Shown here one piece after another: positions 36,201 to 46,980 of a DNA stretch of 64,000 nt. The notes beneath the pieces were generated by a model. That model was not told the origin of the DNA and ran no database searches. It worked only from the letters and a program-made list of their open reading frames with translations. The number at the start of each line of letters is the position of its first letter. Position 1 is the stretch's first letter. The stretch comes from Sinotaia quadrata (lineage: Eukaryota > Mollusca > Gastropoda > Architaenioglossa > Viviparidae), in assembly GCA_028829895.1 (NCBI GenBank), contig CM054181.1, positions 66,517,259 to 66,581,258 on the forward strand, written 5' to 3'. A program made the translations under genes and the position numbers.

Positions 36201-37590
36201 CCAAAGTGTGGTCACTGAGCGGTGGTTCAGGGCTGGTAGCACTTGTGTAGAGAGCACAGCTCGATAACAAAGACCCCACACCCACTAGAACCATGACTGC
36301 TGTCACTGTTGTGACTTGTAGAAACATCGTGACAAAGCAAGCCACAGGATTGGCAATGCTGGCAAGAGCAACTGCCAAATGAAAAGCCTGTGAAAAAAAA
36401 AATAACACCCCGAATATCAGTTTTTAGCATCAGTCACTGTGAAAGGTAATCACATCTCAAACTCACTCACACATACATATGAACACACAAATCTGAACAC
36501 AAGCATATGAATGCACATGCCGACACATTTCTGCTGTCAATTCTTGCTACATTAAATATTAGCAGCATAAATACGGTAATTATTTCAAAAATATGTGCAG
36601 GCAACTTTGCTCTGTCACACTGCCCATGCTTTTAAAATTTCTATTTCATTTTCATAATCCCAATTAATAATGAGTGGATATAATTTGGTGTTGATCGTCA
36701 CCGAAAATATTACTCGGTTAAAAGTGCAATCAACCATATCCAATATTTTGCACCTCGAGCATTGTGCAAGAGGATTACGTTAATCCGCTTTGGAAGCTAT
36801 TAGGCTCGCTGAGATCTATTTACGACCGAAGGGTAAACCAAACTCTATTCAAACTAGATTATAACCCGGAAGTAATGTATTTTGTTCGCCATTTATTGGA
36901 AATTGTAATGATAAACTATTTGATTATTTAAATCTTTGAGATGATTGTTGTCTTGTATTATAAATGATTCATAATTATGGGAATTCTTTTGGAATTGTGT
37001 GTATGTTAACGTTTATGGGTTTGGAACAGTGTTATTGTAAGAGCCGTGTTGCTACCTCGATTGGCAGAAAAAAATGTCACGGAAAAAAAGTCACAAGTTT
37101 TGCTAGGAAAAAAATTAATTAATTCTTTGGAAACAACCCGTTAATTGGGATCGGCTGGACGTGTGTGTGTGTGGGGGGGGGGGGAGTCGTATGTGGATGG
37201 ATGGTTGCTAATTTAAGAGAGAGATATAACGTCACCGATCCTAGACGGCAACGCCAACTAAATTACTTGTTGCTATAGTGACTGTTAATTTTACAATAAA
37301 ACTTAAACAGTAGGATTCAATATAGTTTCTGAAAGAGGAAATTAGACTGTATGTCTTGTTATTAGTATTAAAACTAAATTTATAATTAATAATAGGATAA
37401 TTATTGCTGTAATAGGGTAGTTAAGAATAACCCCACATGGAACATACACATACACAACAACAACAACAACAATAATAACAACAACAACAACAACAACAAC
37501 ACACACACACACACACACACATACGAATATTCTTGAATGTCTGTGGCAGACAAGAGTAGGACTGTAGAGATGACAAAACTCTCTCTCTCA

Positions 37591-37627
<37 letters not shown>

Positions 37628-40600
37628 ACACACACAAACATCTAAATATACATTACATACCCGAATGCCGTATGGCAGACAAGAGTAAGACTGTAGAGAT
37701 GGCAATACACCATTCGACAGTCCACTGACCCAAGAAGTCAAGGCCAGTAGCAAGATGTATTCATATCGTTTCAACTTTTTACTCTCTGCCCTTGCTTTCT
37801 GTCTGACCTTGCTGACACCTGCCACTTTAGCAATCCCATCATTATCCACAGGTGAGGACAACAGGTTATTGCAGCTGGTAAGGTTTTCTTGTGTATTTTC
37901 AGCTGACGTCACAGAGTGTCTGTCAAAGCAAAACAAGCCAGCTCTTTCTACTGAAACGGAGTGTTTTAGCGTCTCAGCAAAATGTAGGACAGTTTACAAC
38001 AGACATGGTAAAAAGTTCGTTGTTTCAACGCACAACTATAAAGACAATCCTAATTAGCAGTATCATTAACGACAACAAAAAAGACGTTATTAAAACGTTT
38101 CATAGTGTTAAGGACCGGTACGTATGGAACTGCTAAGGAATTCCTTCTCAGGCAGTGATATGACGGTTGATCAAATACATGAGCGTATTAACTCCCCTGT
38201 TTGTTTCAGAGATTACATAATGTATAGCATAAGATCTGAAAGGTAGGGGTCAGAAATGTGAATACATGAGCGTATTAACTCCCCTGTTTGTTTCAGGGAT
38301 TACATAACGTATAGCATAAGATCTGACGAAAGGTAGGGTTCAGAAATGTGAATACATGAGCGTATTAACTCCCCTGTTTGTTTCAGGGATTACATAACGT
38401 ATAGCATAAGATCTGACGAAAGGTAGGGGTCAGAAATGTATACATAGCAATGCGGCGATCGATCGCTGACCACAGACTGGTGATTATATTTGTGACTCCT
38501 ACTCACCAAGTTGACTGGTGACATCAGATACGGCACTAGTGTCATTAAAGATGGCAGTTTCGCTAGGAATATTTGCCAAGAAGTATTGCAGGTACAGTAA
38601 CACGGAACACAGAGAGAGTAGTGTTGTATAGAGACTAAGGATTGCTAGAAATGTTGGACATTTGCCAAGAAGTGTAGCAGGAACACGGAGCAGAGAGAGT
38701 GTAAGAGCGTATCTCCAAGGCAACAGTGTGCAGGTTGTGAATGTAGTCATTGTTTGACAGTGCCAATAGAGTTTTCGTATCTCTTGTTTGACAGTGCCAA
38801 TAGAGTTTTCGTATCTCTTGTTTGACAGTGCCAATAGGGTTTTCGTATCTCTTGTTTGACAGTGCCAATAGGGTTTTCGTATCTCTTGTTTGACAGTGCC
38901 AGTAGGGTTTTCGTATCTCTTGTTTGACAGTGCCAATAGGGTTTTCGTATCTCTTGTTTGACAGTGCCAATAGAGTTTTCGTATCTCTTTGGAAATTCTG
39001 AGAGGTAATACTAATGTAAAATCTAGAACTGAACCTGCCCAGGCGGGCTTGTCTTTTCTAAGAAGATTATGATGGGATTATTATTGATGTGAGATCTTGA
39101 ACAGGTGAGGTCATTTGCCAGAAGTGTTCCACGGAGTGCTGGTCTACAGATTGTATCTTGTGTTTAAGTAACCTGTGACAGTTAGACTGAGATGACCAGT
39201 ACTTCAGTATAGCAGATATCTTGTGTTTAAGTAACCTGTGACAGTTAGACTGAGATGACCAGTACTTCAGTATAGCAGATATCGTGTTTAAGTAACCAGT
39301 GACAGTTAGACTGTGAGATGACCAGTACTTCAGTATAGCAGATAGTGTAGTGAATATAAGCAGCCAGAAACAGACTGTAAGAAGACTGTTACTTCACAAA
39401 ATGGCTAGTTGCGTGCAGATGCTTACCAGAAAAATGTCGGGAGTTTTCAGAGGAAGAGCACTGTTCCTGATAAATAAATAAATTAATTAATTAATTAAGA
39501 CAAGCAGTTCTTAACAGTGGCAAACACGTGTCACTTAAGTGAAATGCAAGCAAATCATAAGACAACACGTGTCACTTAAGTGAAATGCAAGCAAATCATA
39601 AGACAACACGTGTCACTTAAGTGAAATGCAAGCAAATCATAAGACAACACGTGTCACTTAACTGAAATGCAAGCAAATCATAAGACAACACGTGTCACTT
39701 AAGTGAAATGCAAGCAAATCATAAGACAACACGTGTCACTTAACTGAAATGCAAGCAAATCATAAGACAACACGTGTCACTTAACTGAAATGCAAGCAAA
39801 TCATAAGACAACACGTGTCACTTAAATGAAACGCAAGCAGATCATAATACAAACACGTGTCACTTAAATGAAATGCAATTAGGTCCTCAGATGAACAAGC
39901 TGACCGTTATGCAAATCGCATGTTCAGTAGTTAAGCCAGGTTTAGCTCCATTATTCCATATTGTGCAAAAAGTTGTTTCATTTTGTGCTACAAGTTGTTC
40001 TTTGTTGTGCGTCAAGTTGTTCCGTGTTGTACAAGTTGAATAAGTTAACGTCACTGCCTACGGTCTGAAACTAGCTATTTGTAAAATAAGTTCTAGTTTT
40101 CAAAAAGGAAATTTTCAAGCGAGCACATGTGGATCCTGCCAGTCAGCAAGATTTCAGCTCTGAAAAATTCCAGTGTGCTTGTTTGAAATTTTTTATCTAG
40201 AAATAACAAATAGTGCTTTCTATATCTATGCAAATTTATAAATGCGAAATAAACACATAAATTATAGACACTTCCATCATCTATACACATACACAAAACC
40301 ACAAAAACGCACGCACGCGCGCACAGTGTCACCTACTCTTCAACCATACTCTGAAGTTCAAGGGCGTGCTCTCCGTTTTGCAGTCTAGAACCGTGGGGAC
40401 ACGCTTGATCCGACAAAGCATGTTTCATGTCTGCTGCTTCCCGCTTGGTGTACGGCCAAAAATTCAGCAGAGTGAAAGCCAGGAGGCTGACCAATAGCAT
40501 CGCTAAAAGAAAACAGAAAAAAACCTCAATGGAGAACCGAGGAGTCTGGTACACTGGGTAAGAAACCCTCTCAGCCACCGTAACCGTTTCGTTGTCGTCG

Positions 40601-43600
40601 CTGACGTTCCGCATGGTGGTGATGTTGTAGCAGAAGATGTCGCCAGCACCCTGGGCCAAGGAGACAAGGCTCGGTAATAAACCGCTCAGCCCCTCCCCGA
40701 TGTAAAAAGCGGCCAGGTACTGCGGCTGGAACGCCGCCATGAACGGCAGGTAGGCCACGGATGACGTGCAGTCGACAAGCGCCAGGAAGAACTGCAATCC
40801 CAGAAGCCCCACGCTGTGCAGTTCCCCGGCGACCGTTTCGACGGTGTCCCAGAAGAAGACCAGGAGAAGACAGGCAACTGCCCCGGTAGAGATGATGGTG
40901 TAGATGACCGGAACTTCCAGGTTCATCCGCGGGCAGGCGGTGTGTGAGATGGTGTAGGCCAGCGGGGCAACATTGGCCACCTGGTGGATAGTCAAAGAGG
41001 GACGGAAATATTAGGTGAGTTGTGTCGCTTTTCAACATAATCGCTGACAAGCAAACGTAACAAGCAATTTTCTAAATGCAATATTATTAAACATGGAGGG
41101 AAGTGTACTTTAGAAAGAAGAAGTATTTCTTTAATAATAAATCTGAATGATGATTAATATATCCCGTGTACAATACACTTGAATGACTAACACGTCATAT
41201 GTTTTAAATGTATGGTGTCGGGCTTTTAAAAAGGTGTTATGAAAACACTTAAAACCATAACGTGGCCATCCACATATCCACTCACACTTGAGCGGTGTCC
41301 GGTGTCACGAGTATTTAACGCTTAAAACACTTAAACACGTTACAATTCGACATCCCCACCCCCGACCTGACAAAGACACGAAAACAAAGATAATATATAA
41401 AAGAAAATAAATCCTCCTAAACTTGGGGATAAAATAAAAAAAAAACTTTATAGGAAAAAGTAACAATAGCGGAAAGAATTTTATAATGAAATTAAAACAC
41501 GAAGACGCCAGTGCGACATTACTGTTCACGATGCGGCTGAAAAGAGTTTATGTATATTTTCCGTTTTTGACTTGACAAGCTGTGACCACGGTCGGCTGGC
41601 TGGCGATGCGGCAATTCTCACGACCTGAGTCAGTCAGGCATGTGGTGCAGGCTGTGGGCTTTGCGTCTGTCTGTGCTCTGTTAAGAGGGCGTTGTCGGCT
41701 TTGGCCTGAGCAATCGGACCCATAGTGACACAAGAAGGCAGGAGAAATGCCAGCAGATTGCTGATGATGTATGTGGTAGATAAAATGCCGATTCTACAAC
41801 ACATATATAATGACGTCCACGGATTATGTGTGAAGAGTAGGATGACGTTTAGCACACAAATGCACGTCTCTCGTACATGGAAGAATAAGGAAAGAGATGA
41901 CGTTTAGCACACAAATGCACGTCTCTCATACATGGAAGAATAAGGAAAGAGATGACAAATGAACAAAGATGAATAAAAATGACGAGCATACAAAATATAT
42001 CTAAATGAATATACATAATACACACTAGCATAATTATAATCACAACTATGATTTAAATTATAAGTTCCAACCTGACTGACCTTTCTTGACAAAAAGACCT
42101 TTTTACCAGTGTCGTTCTGGGAGAGGGTGGCACGACAGTGCTCTTATGGTGGCGTATGTCTGGAATCTGAACTGTGGGTCATTTTTCTGCGTGAACAGAT
42201 GGAGTTACATTGTCAATCTGGCTAAATATCTGGGATATTATTACAACCTGACTTTCTAAAGACCTAGACCCCTCAAGTTGGGTCTGGATCGCCAGGGTCA
42301 GTCACCATGTAGGAGGGGAGATAACGGTTATATAAGTGTCCGCTTTTGCGAGTCTGACAGGATGTTCTAGCTACTATAGTCTAAAAGATGAATGAAGGTT
42401 AGCCAGCCGGGTCTCATCCCGTCACAACGTCCGAATCTTAATTCTGAGATGTGACGTGTACTAGTGAGGTATGAGGTAAATTGCTGATACATTATAATTT
42501 AACATTAATTCTGACGTGTCTGATTGATAAATACCTTAATTCTGACTTACCTAATTGATAAATACATTAATTCGGACGTACCTAATTGAAATATTCTTTA
42601 ATTCCGACGTACCTATAATTGATAAATACCTTAATTCTGACGTATCTAATTGATAAATACTTTAATTTTGACGTGCTTGAATAATAAATGCTTTAATTCT
42701 GACGTGCCTGGATAGTGAATATCTTTAATTTGACGACTGTTTTACGTATGATGTGCTTTCATTTCTTGACGTACCTAAATGTTGAATATATTAAGCTTAA
42801 TGTGCCTGAATTGTTAATTGTTTACTTGAAATCTGATGTACGACAATTCCGAATACTTGAACTGTACATGCAATACTGAATAACTTAAATATTACACACT
42901 TCAATAATAAATACAGTACTGAATACCTTTAATGTGACACACTTGAACTATACATAAAGTACTGAATATCTTGAATTTGACACTTGAACTATAAATATAG
43001 TACTGAATACCCTGAATTTGACACACTTGAACTATAAATACAGTACTGAATACCTTGAATATGACACACTTGAACTATAAATACAGTACTGAATATCTTC
43101 AATTGACACTTGAACTATAAATACAGTACTGAATACCCTGAATTTGAAACACTTGAACTATAAATACAGTACTGAATACCCTGAATTTGAAACACTTGAA
43201 CTATAAATACAGTACTGAATACCCTGAACTGAAACACTTGAACTATAAATACAGTGCTGAATACCCTGAATTTGACACACTTGAACTATAAATACAGTAC
43301 TGAATATCTTCAATTGACACTTGAACTATAAATACAGTACTGAATATCTTGAATATGACACACTTGAACTATAAATACAGTACTGAATATCTTGAATATG
43401 ACACACTTGAACTATAAATACAGTACTGAATACCTTGAATATGACACACTTGAACTATAAATACAGTACTGAATATCTTCAATTGATACTTGAACTATAA
43501 ATACAGTACTGAATATCTTGAATATGACACACTTGAACTATAAATACAGTACTGAATACCTTGAATATGACACACTTGAACTATAAATAGAGTACTGAAT

Positions 43601-44737
43601 ACCTTGAATATGACACACTTGAACTATAAATACAGTACTGAATATCTTCAATTGACACTTGAACTATAAATACAGTACTGAATACCCTGAATTTGAAACA
43701 CTTGAACTATAAATACAGTACTGAATACCTTGAATATGACACACTTGAACTATAAATACAGTACTGAATACCTTGAATATGACACACTTGAACTATAAAT
43801 ACAGTACTGAATACCTTGAATATGACACACTTGAACTATACATAAAGTACTGAACACCTTGAATATGACACACCTGAACTATACATAAAGTACTGAACAC
43901 CTTGAATATGACACTCTTTGAACTTTAAATAGAGTACTAAATACTTTCAATGTGACACACGTGAACTATAAACTCCTAATGCAATAAATAAACTACCATA
44001 ATTCTGATGCATCTTAATGATGAATGTCCTGTTCATTGCGTATATAAATGACGAGTACTGACGTTACTGAATGATGAATGTCTAAGACATGACAGTCATT
44101 AATATTTTTGTCTAATGTATCAGAATAAATGTGCTAAACGTGAAGTACCTGAATCATTTGTGTTGTATATGTGGCATACCTGAATGGTGAATTATTAATG
44201 ACATAGCGTATCTGAATGGTGAATTATTAATGACATGACGTACCTTAATGGTGAATTACCTTAAAGCAAGACATACATGAATGGTGAACATCTTAAGTAT
44301 GATGTACCTAAATGGTGAAGTATCTTAAGCATGACATATGTGAATGGTGAATATGTTAAGCATGACGTACCTGAATGGTGAATTATCTTAAGTATGACAT
44401 ACAGGAATGGTCAATATCTTAACATGAAACACATGAATGGTGAATTATCTTAAGTATGACATACTTGTACGGTGAATTATCTTAAGTATGACATACCTGA
44501 ATGGTGAATTATCTTAAACAAAACGTACCAGAATGGTGAAATATCTTAAACATGACGCACCTGAATGATAACAGCCATGTACGAAGGAAGATCCCATCCT
44601 TCTGGCAGCTTCTGGACAAGGATGGGTAGTTCAACCCAAAGTCCGTTGATATCCACCCAGGAGGAAATCGCAAACATCACCACCAATAAAAACACCACGA
44701 CGTTGGTATTTCGCACCCGAAAAAAATCTGGACTCAT
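33018..44737 (-). CDS. SLC52A: Riboflavin transporter, SLC52A/RFVT family, copy A (complete, five coding exons)
   Basis: Multi-pass plasma-membrane carrier expected to import riboflavin, the precursor of FMN and FAD. Coding exons on the minus strand are 44561-44737, 40337-40980, 37661-37919, 36187-36387 and 33018-33215. They total 1479 nt, giving 492 residues plus TGA. All junctions are GT-AG and all phases agree; residue 274 is split between exons 2 and 3. Family signatures: INGLWVELP (residues 30-38), DCTSSV (129-134), [10 protein letters not shown] (154-163), QSYSCLPYG (350-358) and a C-terminal ALLWCGA block. Human RFVTs are about 445-470 residues with 11 membrane spans, so the length fits. 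NIT, NVS and NET glycosylation sequons (N178, N184, N189) lie in the expected extracellular loop. Family assignment is secure from motifs. Riboflavin as substrate comes from the family, and orthology to a particular human member is not decided. Confidence 0.93.
34555..34689. repeat. Tandem TTTTTCCTGTGAC-type repeat fused to the LINE end
   Basis: About nine degenerate copies of a 13-15-bp unit (TGTGACTTTTTTCC). It contains TTTCCTAGCAAAAC and ends at CCAATCGA, where the LINE similarity starts. An inverted partner lies at 37061-37115. Confidence 0.8.
34690..35582 (-). mobile_element. Degraded LINE fragment (endonuclease-linker to start of reverse transcriptase)
   Basis: An internal piece of a non-LTR retrotransposon of the type often annotated as craniofacial-development-protein-2-like or endonuclease-reverse transcriptase. 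Motifs in order on the minus strand: [63 protein letters not shown] (start of the RT domain); [12 protein letters not shown]. One frame runs through most of it but is interrupted by several stops. There is an internal deletion just after IWQTGE. Both ends are missing. It lies inside intron 4 of SLC52A copy A, in the same orientation as that gene. Confidence 0.8.
36187..36387 (-). CDS. SLC52A: SLC52A copy A, coding exon 4
   Basis: Encodes residues 361-427 in 67 whole codons (phase 0 at both ends). It matches the family region after the PYG motif: [18 protein letters not shown] is followed by two hydrophobic segments. The acceptor is a long T tract then CACAG|GCT; the donor is GTG|GTAAGA. The equivalent exon of copy B is exactly the same length, and about 48 of the 67 residues are identical by eye. 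Confidence 0.92.
36388..37660 (-). other. Intron 3 of SLC52A copy A
   Basis: 1273 bp. Contains the inverted TGTGAC partner (37061-37115), a GTGTGTGGGGGG run near 37160, (CAA)n at 37456-37500 and (CA)n tracts at 37499-37520 and 37593-37636. Confidence 0.85.
37061..37115. repeat. Inverted partner of the 34.6-kb TGTGAC repeat
   Basis: Reads TCGATTGGC, then A-rich blocks separated by GTCAC, then GTTTTGCTAGGAAAAAA. This is the reverse complement of parts of 34617-34695. The two arms are about 2.4 kb apart and enclose the LINE fragment and exon 4 of SLC52A copy A. Confidence 0.7.
37661..37919 (-). CDS. SLC52A: SLC52A copy A, coding exon 3
   Basis: Contributes the last base of codon 274 and residues 275-360. 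The first 50 residues are a polar, charged cytoplasmic loop. Then comes a membrane segment (from about residue 326) and the signature [17 protein letters not shown]. The acceptor TTGCTTTGACAG|A restores the Glu codon opened in exon 2. The donor is CGG|GTATGT, phase 0. A downstream acceptor-like CAG at the GACGTCAG element would break the frame and was not used. Confidence 0.9.
38160..38440. repeat. Minisatellite, about 90-bp unit, 3 copies
   Basis: The unit includes CATGAGCGTATTAACTCCCC, TGTTTGTTTCAGGGATTAC and CGAAAGGTAGGGGTCAG. On the plus strand each unit carries an acceptor-like and a donor-like sequence about 36 bp apart. Confidence 0.92.
38755..38992. repeat. Minisatellite, 34-bp unit, 7 copies
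   Basis: The unit contains TTTGACAGTGCCAATAGGGT and TTTCGTATCTCTTG; very homogeneous. Confidence 0.95.
39150..39350. repeat. Minisatellite, about 63-bp unit, 3 copies
   Basis: The unit contains AAGTAACCTGTGACAGTTAG and GATGACCAGTACTTCAGTAT. Confidence 0.93.
39519..39878. repeat. Minisatellite, 41-bp unit, about 8.5 copies, with ACACGTGT in each
   Basis: The unit contains AACACGTGTCACTTAAGTGA and AATGCAAGCAAATCATAAGA. Two short palindromes per unit (ACACGTGT; CACTTAAGTG, broken to CACTTAACTG in some copies). Confidence 0.95.
40337..40980 (-). CDS. SLC52A: SLC52A copy A, coding exon 2
   Basis: Encodes residues 60-273 plus two bases of codon 274. It covers the second to sixth membrane segments, the DCTSSV and [10 protein letters not shown] signatures, three N-glycosylation sequons and the start of the large cytoplasmic loop. 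Acceptor CCACCAG|GTGGCC. The donor is taken as GAAGA|GTAGGT, because this splits a Glu codon that exon 3 completes; reading on would hit TAG immediately. This exon is noticeably GC-richer than the flanking introns. Confidence 0.92.
40981..44560 (-). other. Intron 1 of SLC52A copy A
   Basis: 3580 bp. About 2.1 kb adjacent to exon 1 is a single complex array; the part next to exon 2 (40981-42498) is AT-rich and includes a 55-bp tandem duplication at about 41840-41955 with AGCACACAAATGCACGTCTC. GGGGAGATAACGG at 42316 resembles a molluscan repeat motif. Confidence 0.85.
42499..44560. repeat. Compound minisatellite derived from the exon 1 donor junction
   Basis: Three zones of one related unit. 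42499-42830: about 31-bp units with GACGTACCTAATTGATAAAT. 42870-43960: about 24 units of 38-43 bp with CTTGAACTATAAATACAGTA, which look like the same unit with about 12 bp added. 43975-44560: about 32-bp units with GACGTACCTGAATGGTGAAT. The last zone runs straight into the splice donor, whose surroundings (ATGACGCACCTGAATGATAA) match the unit. Confidence 0.85.
44561..44737 (-). CDS. SLC52A: SLC52A copy A, coding exon 1
   Basis: Encodes residues 1-59: a short N-terminus, the first membrane segment (about 14-30) and the family motif INGLWVELP. The ATG at 44737 has A at -3. It is chosen because the family motif begins about 30 residues in, as in vertebrate members. The donor reads CAG|GTGCGT (phase 0). 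A possible acceptor CACTGCAG lies ten bases before the ATG, so a separate 5' UTR exon is likely further upstream. Tandem arrays approach both edges of this exon, which is a very unusual setting. Confidence 0.92.
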
Positions 44738-44744
44738 CTTGAAG

Positions 44745-45413
44745 CTGCAGTGGGGCCTTATACACGTCAGTGGGACCGCTTGAACAAGACATTTCAAAGT
44801 ACGTATGTATACACGTCAGTGGGTCCGCTTGAACAAGACATTTCAAAGTACGTATGTATACACGTCAGTGGGGCCGGTTGAACAATTTCAAAGTACGTAT
44901 GTATACACGTCAGTGGGGCCGGTTGAACAAGACATTTCAAAGTACGTATGTATACACGTCAGTGGGGCCGGTTGAACAAGACATTTCAAAGTACGTATGT
45001 ATACACGTCAGTGGGGCCGGTTGAACAAGACATTTCAAAGTACGTATGCATACACGTCAGTGGGGCCGCTTGAACAAGACATTTCAAAGTAGTATGTATA
45101 CACGTCAGTGGGGCCGGTTGAACAAGACATTTCAAAGTACGTATGTATACACGTCAGTGGGGCCGGTTGAACAAGACATTTCAAAGTACGTATGTATACA
45201 CGTCAGTGGGGCCGCTTGAACAAGACATTTCAAAATACGTATGTATACACGTCAGTGGGGCCGCTTGAACAAGACATTTCAAAGTACGTATGTATACACA
45301 TCAGTGGGGCCGGTTGAACAAGACATTTCAAAGTACGTATGTATACACATCAGTGGGGCCGGTTGAACAAGACATTTCAAAGTACGTATGTATACACGTC
45401 AGTGGATACTGAA
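44745..45413. repeat. Minisatellite, 49-bp unit, about 13 copies, abutting exon 1 of SLC52A copy A
   Basis: The unit contains TATACACGTCAGTGGGGCCG and GAACAAGACATTTCAAAGTA. Copies are more than 90% alike by eye. The last partial unit (CAGTGGGGCC) ends about a dozen bases upstream of the ATG. Confidence 0.95.
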
Positions 45414-45780
45414 TATACGACGTGCTGCACTAGCACATACTGTGTGTACGCTATGAAATCGACCCAGGCTACAAAAGTTAGGCTACTAAATTGTAATACT
45501 AAGTTACAAATGTTAAACACATCTGGTGTATGAAATCCACACTGTGGCTCTTTACGGGGGGGCATGCTATGGTGCACTCAACTATACATCAAAAAGAGCA
45601 CTAAATATAGTCATGATGAATTCAGAGTACACCAGGGAAGACTAAATACATATATGATAGAGGACTAACTATGCACTCAGAGTACATCATGGATGACGAA
45701 ATATGCAACCAAAGTACACTAAAGAGTACTAAATACAATGATGCAGAGTACATTATGGAATATATACTAAATATAAACAT
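45414..45780. other. No gene seen
   Basis: AT-rich with irregular repeats of AGAGTACA-type words; may belong to the 5' region of SLC52A copy A, but no UTR exon could be placed. Confidence 0.4.
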
Positions 45781-46035
45781 GATGCACTCGTTGTACACCA
45801 AGGAACACTAAATGTATACATGGTGCTCTCATTGTGCACCACTGAGCACTAAACATATATATAGTTCTCTCGTTGTACATCAAGGAGCACTAAACATATA
45901 TATATATAGTTCTCTCGTTGTACATCAAGGAGCACTAAACATATATATAGTGCTCTCGTTGTACATCAAGGAGCACTAAACATATATATAGTGCTCTCGT
46001 TGTACATCAAGGAGCACTAAACATATATATATAGT
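45781..46035. repeat. Minisatellite, about 41-bp unit, 6 copies
   Basis: The unit contains CTCTCGTTGTACATCAAGGA and GCACTAAACATATATATAG. Confidence 0.92.
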
Positions 46036-46326
46036 TCACAACTACTAAATATACTGTATGGTGAATTTGGACTTCTCCCATCTTTCTTACATTTCGTTTT
46101 AGTTTATCAGTCAAACAGAAAACGTATCTGCTTGTCTGTATGTCCGTACGTTCCTAGAGGAAAGTGGGAAGGATAATTTTTGTTTGAAGGTGTGGTTAAT
46201 GACCGGGACGGACTTAAGGTGGTTACGATCTTCAACCCATATTATGTAATTAATACGGGCTATTAATATTATGTAATTAATACGGGCTATTAATATTATG
46301 GACATCATTAGGAAGACAAAATATTT

Positions 46327-46595
46327 ACATGCGTACGGTTTACCACGTGACGGACAAGACAAGATGGGAGAGATAGGATTAGTTACATAACTAAGGTTTA
46401 TACCACGTGACACACAAGATGGGAGAGATAGGGTTAGTTACATAACTAAGGTTTATACCACGTGACACACAAGATGGGGGAGATAAGATTATTTATATAA
46501 CTAAGGTTTATACCATGTGATACAGAGAAGATTGCATTATTAAAATTAGTTATAATGAACGGTCACGTCTATACCACGTGATACAGAGAATTTTA
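46327..46595. repeat. Minisatellite, about 55-bp unit, 4-5 copies, with CCACGTGA in most
   Basis: The unit contains TACCACGTGACACACAAGAT and TTAGTTACATAACTAAGGTT (itself a palindrome-like stretch). Just before it, at 46230-46300, an AATTAATACGGGCTATTAAT segment is duplicated. Confidence 0.88.
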
Positions 46596-46796
46596 GAGAT
46601 TAGCTATAACCAATAGTTTGCTATAAATATTAAATTATATTTAAATTTTTGTAGACATCGATAGTGGAAGTTACTACTTTAGTTAATATTAAGAACATGG
46701 AGTACATACATTTACCTAAAGGCAAATATTTTCTTGATAGAGTAATTAATAAAACAAATTATTAGAGAAAAAAATATATTCAACGTTATGTGCGGT

Positions 46797-46980
46797 ACGA
46801 CAATAAACTGTCAGGACAATAAACTGTCACGACAATAAACTATCAGGACAATAAACTGTCACGACAATAAACTGTCAGGACAATAAACTGTCAGGACAAT
46901 AAACTATCAGGACAATAAACTGTCAGGACAATAAACTATCACGACAATAAACAGTCACGACAATAAACTGTCAGGACCCA
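46797..46980. repeat. Minisatellite, 16-bp unit, about 11 copies
   Basis: The unit GACAATAAACTGTCAG alternates with a CACGACAATAAACTATCA-like variant. Confidence 0.93.

Larger units (their letters stand above)
37920..40336 (-). other. Intron 2 of SLC52A copy A
   Basis: 2417 bp, about half of it in four unrelated tandem arrays listed separately. Confidence 0.85.

Noticed and set aside
40571..41050. 159-codon and shorter frames overlapping exon 2 of SLC52A copy A in other frames
   Set aside because: Shadows of the real exon, produced by its higher GC content; no splice-compatible structure.
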